A stretch of 64,000 nt of DNA, taken from NCBI RefSeq assembly GCF_900660675.1, contig NZ_LR215039.1:186001-250000 (forward strand), in the 5' to 3' direction. Of this stretch, positions 59,235 through 64,000 are shown one piece after another. The stretch is from Mycoplasmopsis columboralis (GTDB lineage Bacteria > Bacillota_I > Bacilli_A > Mycoplasmatales > Metamycoplasmataceae). Each line of letters opens with the position of its first letter. Position 1 is the first letter of the stretch. A model generated the notes under the pieces. The model worked only from the letters and a program-made list of their open reading frames with translations. It had not been told where the DNA came from and made no database searches. A program made the translations under genes and the position numbers.

Positions 59235-60881
59235 ATGTCGTTATTTTTGAACACAAAAAACAAAATCAATGCCGTTTTAAAACAATTAAAAGACCAACAA
59301 ATTTTAAATAGTGAATTTGGTGATAGTGAGCTTGTTTACAGCCTTGCAACCCCTAATGTTCCAGAAAATTTAAACTCACAGCAAATTAATTATCATTATG
59401 CTACTAATGTAGCCTTTATTGCTAAAAGATTTTTTAAAGGTTCTCCTATGCAATTGGCAAATTTAATTGCTGAAAAATTACAACAAGATCCCTTTTTTGA
59501 CAAAATAGATGTTGCCAATCCTGGTTTTATTAATATTGTTCTAAATTCACAATCACTATTAGATTTTCTTAAAAGTGTGGTTACTTTAAATGAACAATAT
59601 GGTGCCAATCAAGTAAAATCCCAAAAAATTAACTTGGAGTTTGTTTCAGCCAATCCAACTGGTTTTTTACATGTAGGACACGCTAGAGGAGCTGCTGTTG
59701 GAGATTCATTAGCTCGAATTTTAACTCACGCAGGACATGAAGTTGAAAGAGAATATTACATAAACGATGCCGGAAATCAAATTAATGTCTTAACACAATC
59801 AGCGTCAGTTAGATATCACAAGCTTTTTGGCATTGACATTCCAATGCCTGAAACTTGCTATCGTGGAGATGACATCATTTGACTTGCTCAACAAATCAAA
59901 GACAAATATAACGATAAATTCATCAATCAAAGCGAAACTAAAGAATTCAAAAAAATATGCATAGAAATTTTGTTAAATAAAATCAAAGAAGATTTAGCTA
60001 ATTTTAATGTAACTTTTAACACATTTTTTAGTGAACAATCATTATATGATCAAGAATTAATTAAACAAACTTTATCAACTTTGCAACCACATACTTTCAC
60101 TCAAGATAATGCATTATTTTTAGCTACTGAAAAACTAGGAGATGACAAAGATAGGGTCTTAATTAAACAGGATGGTTCTTATACTTATTTATTGCCTGAT
60201 ATTGCTTATCACCAAATTAAATCCGCTAAAGCAGAAAAACTTATCAACGTTTGAGGTGCAGATCACTCTGGGTATATCGCAAGAATGAAAATCGCTTTAG
60301 AATGCTTGGGAGTTGATTCTTCCAAAATGGATGTTTTAGTAGTTCAACTTGTGCGTTTGATTAAAAATGGTGAAGAATTCAAAATGTCCAAACGTGCAGG
60401 AACTAGTGTCTTTTTAAGTGACTTACTCAATGAATCTTCCTCAGATGCTGTCCGTTTTTCAATGCTTACTCGTGAGGTAAATAGTAAATTTGATTTTGAT
60501 ATTGATATTGCCAATTCCAAAGATGTAAAAAATCCTGTGTTTACTGTTCAATACACTCATTCAAGAGCTACTTCAATCTTAAATAAAGTCGGAACTTTAA
60601 GCATGAATAATCAGTTATCTTTAAGTGTTAAAATGCAAAATTTAATCATGGAACTTGCTAAATTTCCTGAGTTAATTAAAACCATTGCCCAAACTTATAA
60701 AGTTAACTTAATGCCACAATATTTAATTGATTTAGCAAAAGCATTTAATAGTTTTTACTCAGAAACTAAAATTGTTGGTTCTGAAAATGAAGCAACTTTG
60801 GCTTATTTAGTTTTAGCAACCAAAAACACTTTAAAATTAGGGCTTAACTTAATTGGTGTGTCAGCTCCTGAAAGTATGTAA
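59235..60881 (+). CDS. argS: Arginyl-tRNA synthetase
   Basis: 548 aa class I enzyme, joined over TGA codons. The HIGH-type motif is VSANPTGFLHVGHARGA, followed by YINDAGNQI, LPDIAYHQIKS, VWGADHSGYIARM, KMSKRAGT and the C-terminal DALR domain starting VQYTHSRATSIL. The start has AAAGGAG. It diverges from cysS and precedes rpoE and fba. Confidence 0.97.
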
Positions 60882-60980
60882 TGGTTTGTTTCCATAAAAA
60901 TGTTTAAATATAATTTACGCATTTTAATAACTAGTTTAAAATATTTATAATTACTGCAGTAATTACGAAAGGATTTTGTT

Positions 60981-61238
60981 ATGAAGACAATGTTAGATAT
61001 TGCTATTGAAGTGATTTCAGAAGATACAACTAAAAAATTCGAATTCAACGAAATTTTTGAAGTAGTTGAGAGAGAACTTCAAGAATTATGAACCCAAAAA
61101 TTTGTTTCTGAAAGTACTCCATACGAAAAAGTTAGAGAACGTAAAATCGGAGAACTTCATACATTATTAACTGTTGACAGACGTTTTGAAAGAAATCAAG
61201 ACGGAACATGACAAAGTAAATCTATTGAAATTTTTTAA
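60981..61238 (+). CDS. rpoE: RNA polymerase delta subunit, short form
   Basis: 85 aa. Reads MKTMLDIAIEVISEDTTKKF, then FNEIFEVVERELQELWTQKF and LTVDRRFERNQDGTWQSKSI, the HARE-HTH domain of Firmicute delta. The acidic C-terminal tail (needed for its usual effect on promoter and RNA release) is missing, so only the folded half remains. GAAAGGA precedes the ATG. In Bacillus rpoE also lies close to fbaA. Confidence 0.78.
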
Positions 61239-61265
61239 TTTACAACGTAATAAAAGGAGAATCAT

Positions 61266-62132
61266 ATGGCATTAGTAAGTGCATCAGAAATGCTTAAAAA
61301 AGCAAAAGAAGGAAAATACGCTGTTCCACACATAAACATTAACAACTTAGAATGAGCAAAAGCAGTATTAGTAACTGCGCAAGCTGAAAACTCACCAGTA
61401 ATTATTGCAACAAGTGAAGGTGCATTAAAATACATGGGTGGATTTAAAGTTGTTTCAGGAATGATTAAAGGTTTAATTGAAGAATTAAACATTCAAATTC
61501 CAGTAGCGCTTCACTTAGATCATGGATCATATGAAGGTGTTAAAAAAGCTCTTCAAACAGAAGGATATACATCTGTTATGTTTGATGGATCACATTATCC
61601 ATTTGCTGAAAATTACCAAAAAACAGCCGAACTTGTTAAACTTGCAAAAGAAAAAGGATATTCATTTGAAGCAGAAGTTGGTACCATTGGCGGAGAAGAA
61701 GATGGAATTGTAGGAAATGGAGAATTTGCCGATCCTAGTGAAGCTGCAAAAATGGCCGCATTAGGAATTGATGTATTGGCAGCTGGAATTGGAAATATCC
61801 ACGGTCCATACCCAACATCATGAAAATCATTAAGCTTTGAAACTCTTCAAACTATCTCAAAAGCAGCTGGAATTGGAATTGTGCTTCATGGTGGAAGCGG
61901 AATCCCAACCGAACAAATCCAAAAAGCCATCTCACTTGGTGTAACCAAAATTAATGTTAACACTGAATTACAACAAGCTAACCATAAAGCTCTTAGAGAG
62001 TATGTTCTTTCAGGAAAAGATTTAGAGGGGAAAAACTTTGACCCTAGAAAACTTTACAAACCTGGTTATGAAGCTATGTGCGAAACAGTTAAAGCAAAAA
62101 TTCATGAATTTGGTTCAAATAATAAAGCTTAA
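61266..62132 (+). CDS. fba: Class II fructose-bisphosphate aldolase
   Basis: 288 aa; splits fructose 1,6-bisphosphate. Zinc and substrate motifs are ALHLDHGSYEGV (with His ligand), FDGSHYPFAENYQ, FEAEVGTIGGEEDGI, GIGNIHGPYPTSW, LHGGSGIPTEQIQ and KINVNTELQQA. The ribosome-binding site AAAGGAGA is 5 bases from ATG. Monocistronic, or cotranscribed with rpoE 28 bases upstream. Confidence 0.97.
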
Positions 62133-62148
62133 TAATTAATCAATTATG

Positions 62149-62173
62149 TCACCTTTAAAGGGGTGATTTTTTT
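62149..62173 (+). terminator. Terminator of fba
   Basis: Stem TCACC / GGTGA (62149-62153 and 62162-62166), with T7 after it. Confidence 0.8.
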
Positions 62174-62311
62174 CTTCTCCATTTTAGTTATAAGTTTTTT
62201 TCTCTTCAAATAAAAAATATTTTAGAAAATTTCATATTTTTCCATATTTCTGCAAAATCTTCCACATATTGAATTCTTTTAAGCAATATTTTAAAAAAAT
62301 ATCTTTTTTTA

Positions 62312-62365
62312 TTAGATATCCAGTGTGATTATTGTAAAATAATGGTGGATAGTGGGAGGAAGTGG
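62312..62365 (+). promoter_or_regulatory. dcw promoter with MraZ-binding GTGG repeats
   Basis: TTAGAT, 17 bases, TAAAAT (62312-62340), then three GTGG units at 62345-62348, 62352-62355 and 62362-62365 just before the mraZ ATG. MraZ proteins bind tandem repeats of this type upstream of their own gene, so autoregulation is expected. Confidence 0.7.
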
Positions 62366-62366
62366 T

Positions 62367-62804
62367 ATGTACGGACAACACATTCGAACTGTTGATGACA
62401 AGAACCGTGTAGTATTACCTCCGGTTTTTAAAGATTATCTAGGAAGTAGTTTTTATATTACTCTTGGGTTTGACAATAACTTTGAATTAAGAAGCGTACA
62501 AAACTTTCAAGAATATAACCAAAAACTTCAAAGTAAATCTCAATTTAACTCTAAAGTAAGACATCTTACAAGAATTATTATGAGTAACGTTGTTGAAGTT
62601 AACTTAGATAAACAAGGACGCATTTCTTTGCCCAAGTTTATTATTGATAAATTAGCTATCCAAAAAGAAGTTGTTTTTGTAGGAACTGGTTCAATGATTG
62701 AACTTTGATCAAAAGAAGGTTTTGAAGCATTCGAAAACCTTTTTGCTGATGGAGATCTTGCAAAACTAGCTGAAGAAATTTCACACATGAAGGATGATGA
62801 ATAA
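62367..62804 (+). CDS. mraZ: Transcriptional regulator MraZ
   Basis: 145 aa with two SpoVT/AbrB-like halves: YGQHIRTVDDKNRVVLPPVF and VEVNLDKQGRISLPKFIIDK, each with the DxKxRxxxP-type loop. First gene of the division (dcw) cluster, controlling it through the upstream GTGG repeats. ATG 62367 is preferred, because GGAGG lies 8 bases ahead; upstream GTG 62352 would place the repeats in the coding region. It overlaps rsmH by 11 bases. Confidence 0.95.
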
Positions 62805-63696
62805 ATTACACTATTCAGTTCTTCTCAATGAAACAATTTCTGAACTTAATATAAAAGAAGATGGTATATATGTTGATCTCACATTGGGAATGGGAGGTCA
62901 CTCTGAAGCCATTTTACAACGCCTTACTACTGGTAAGTTATATTGTTTTGATAAAGACGATTTTGCACTTGAATACGCAAAAAATCGTCTGATGCAAACA
63001 TCGCCTAACTTTGAATTAATTAAAAGTGATTTCCAGAATATAAAATCAGAATTACTTCAAAGAGGAATAACTCAAGTAGATGGTATTATTGCTGATTTAG
63101 GTATCTCATCTCCTCAGGTAGATAATTCTGAGAGAGGTTTTAGCTACAATAAAGATGCCAAATTAGATATGCGTATGGATCAAACTCAAGCTTTAAGTGC
63201 TTGAGAGGTTGTCAACGAATATGATGAAGCCAAATTAGCCCAAATTCTATGAGAAAACGCTGATGTAAAGCTTCCAAAAAAAGTTGCGAAAGCCATCGTA
63301 GAAAGTCGGCCAATTAACACTACGTTAGAATTAGTTGACATTATTCGCAAAGCATATCCAGCCAAAATAGTGAAAGAAAAAAATCCTTCTAAAGCAGTTT
63401 TTCAAGCTCTTCGCATTGAGGTTAATAACGAGTTACACTCACTTCAAAACATGCTAAGTGATGCGGTTCAATTACTTAAAAATAATGCCGTTTTAGCAAT
63501 AATAACTTTTCACTCTATTGAAGATAAAATCGTAAAGAATTTCTTTAAAACTTTAATTGAAGATAAACTTCCTGCGAAATTACCTGTATTTGTTGAAAAA
63601 CAATACTTTGCCAAACAATTTAAACCTTCAAATAGAGAACTTCAAGAAAACAAGCGCTCAAGAAGCGCCAAATTAAGAGTGTTGTATAAAAAATAA
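62794..63696 (+). CDS. rsmH: 16S rRNA (cytosine-1402 N4) methyltransferase RsmH
   Basis: 300 aa from ATG 62794; a second ATG at 62797 is equally possible. Motifs: HYSVLLNETISEL, the SAM loop VDLTLGMGGHSEAIL, IIADLGISSPQVDNSERGFS, LDMRMDQTQALSAWEVVNEY, and FHSIEDKIVKNFF. Second gene of the dcw cluster, overlapping mraZ by 11 bases. Confidence 0.96.
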
Positions 63697-63717
63697 TATT
63701 TAGAAAGGAAGGTTGTT

Positions 63718-64000
63718 GTGCAAAAAAGTGTTGGAATTTTTCACCTTAGCAACAAAGCATTATCATTTCAAATGCTTGAGCAAATAAATGGCAATTATTT
63801 GTTTGATGCTAAACAATTTAAGCGCGTTATTATGCCAAGTAATGTGCTTGATATTGAAAATTACCTCAAAGACATTCACAACACCTTAACTACTTTAAAT
63901 AATCAACACCTTAGTTTAAATGTCATCATTGATGACTCAATACTTGAAAGCGTTCAAGTCAAATTAATTAAAACTACTCTTTTAAGTGAAGATATTTCTA
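63718..64000 (+). CDS. Third dcw-cluster gene, FtsA-like or MG223-position protein, 3' end outside window
   Basis: GTG start with AAAGGAAGG five bases upstream; 94 codons visible and open. The visible part reads QKSVGIFHLSNKALSFQMLE, then NVLDIENYLKDIHNTLTTLN and LNVIIDDSILESVQVKLIKT. The alternation of strands (VGIFHLSNKALS, then NVIID) is like the start of the FtsA actin fold, but without the conserved GSS or DIG, so it may be a degenerate FtsA. In mycoplasmas a hypothetical gene (MG223 in M. genitalium) sits here before ftsZ. Function not established. Confidence 0.5.
   Translation, partial: MQKSVGIFHLSNKALSFQMLEQINGNYLFDAKQFKRVIMPSNVLDIENYLKDIHNTLTTLNNQHLSLNVIIDDSILESVQVKLIKTTLLSEDIS

Noticed and set aside
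62133-62366. Riboswitch or ncRNA upstream of mraZ
   Set aside because: Only the fba terminator, an AT-rich stretch and the promoter with GTGG repeats are visible; no conserved aptamer elements.

Overview
The window is AT-rich DNA from a mollicute that reads UGA as tryptophan. Almost every long gene contains in-frame TGA codons, so most proteins appear as fragments under the standard code and had to be joined here under genetic code 4. Wall-less, minimal-genome features are clear: a short dcw cluster (mraZ, rsmH and one more gene), a truncated RNA polymerase delta subunit, many surface proteins, single-copy translation genes and no amino acid biosynthesis. The gene set (MIP-type immunoglobulin protease, phosphoketolase, PI-PLC surface protein, no spacer tRNA in the rRNA operon, no adjacent 5S) fits a Mycoplasma/Mycoplasmopsis species of the hominis group; the species cannot be named from the sequence.

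Layout. 1-7 kb: the C-terminal 1,800 codons of an immunoglobulin-protease-like surface protein, then two related membrane proteins. 7-9.6 kb: an operon of a hypothetical gene, cmk and der. 9.7-10.7 kb: a secreted protein. 10.9-15.5 kb: RNase J with a frameshift near its C-terminus, convergent with a 905-residue membrane-anchored coiled-coil protein. 15.7-20.3 kb: degV and a PTS IIA gene, an RpiR-type regulator, and phosphoketolase. 20.4-22.8 kb: two ankyrin-repeat proteins. 22.9-28.5 kb: the macromolecular-synthesis operon glyS-dnaG-rpoD-nif3. 28.6-31.8 kb: a tail-anchored conserved protein, an S1-domain protein and a decayed glucose-6-phosphate-isomerase-like gene. 31.9-36.6 kb: 23S and 16S rRNA on the minus strand, with inverted repeats that form processing stems. 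36.8-41.2 kb: tRNA-Leu, a six-helix membrane protein and a 1,120-residue anchored PI-PLC-like surface protein. 41.3-44 kb: tRNA-Arg, tRNA-Cys and a large lipoprotein. 44.1-46.7 kb: nadE-yebC-ZIP transporter. 46.8-53.3 kb: upp-ECF S component-leuS-lon. 53.4-55.6 kb: mutM-isochorismatase-like-Smr-mscL. 55.7-59.2 kb: a small membrane protein converging on cysS-rlmB-(sigma-like gene)-tsaC. 59.2-64 kb: argS, rpoE (delta), fba, mraZ, rsmH and the start of the next dcw gene.

How it works together. Carbon metabolism is represented by aldolase and phosphoketolase. Membrane supply is represented by a pyrimidine salvage pair (upp coupled to an S component), a ZIP metal transporter and a DegV lipid-binding protein. 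The host interface is represented by the MIP protease, the PI-PLC protein, the lipoprotein and two other surface or secreted proteins; at least two of these share one sequence module.

Most interesting points: a divergent sigma-factor-like gene in the place where Bacillus has sigH; a set of about nine transcription units whose -10 box lies only 6-9 bases before the ATG, predicting leaderless mRNAs; a LeuRS whose editing-site motifs are gone; stop codons built into the arms of bidirectional terminators; and a GPI-like gene that has lost its catalytic motifs and then its frame.
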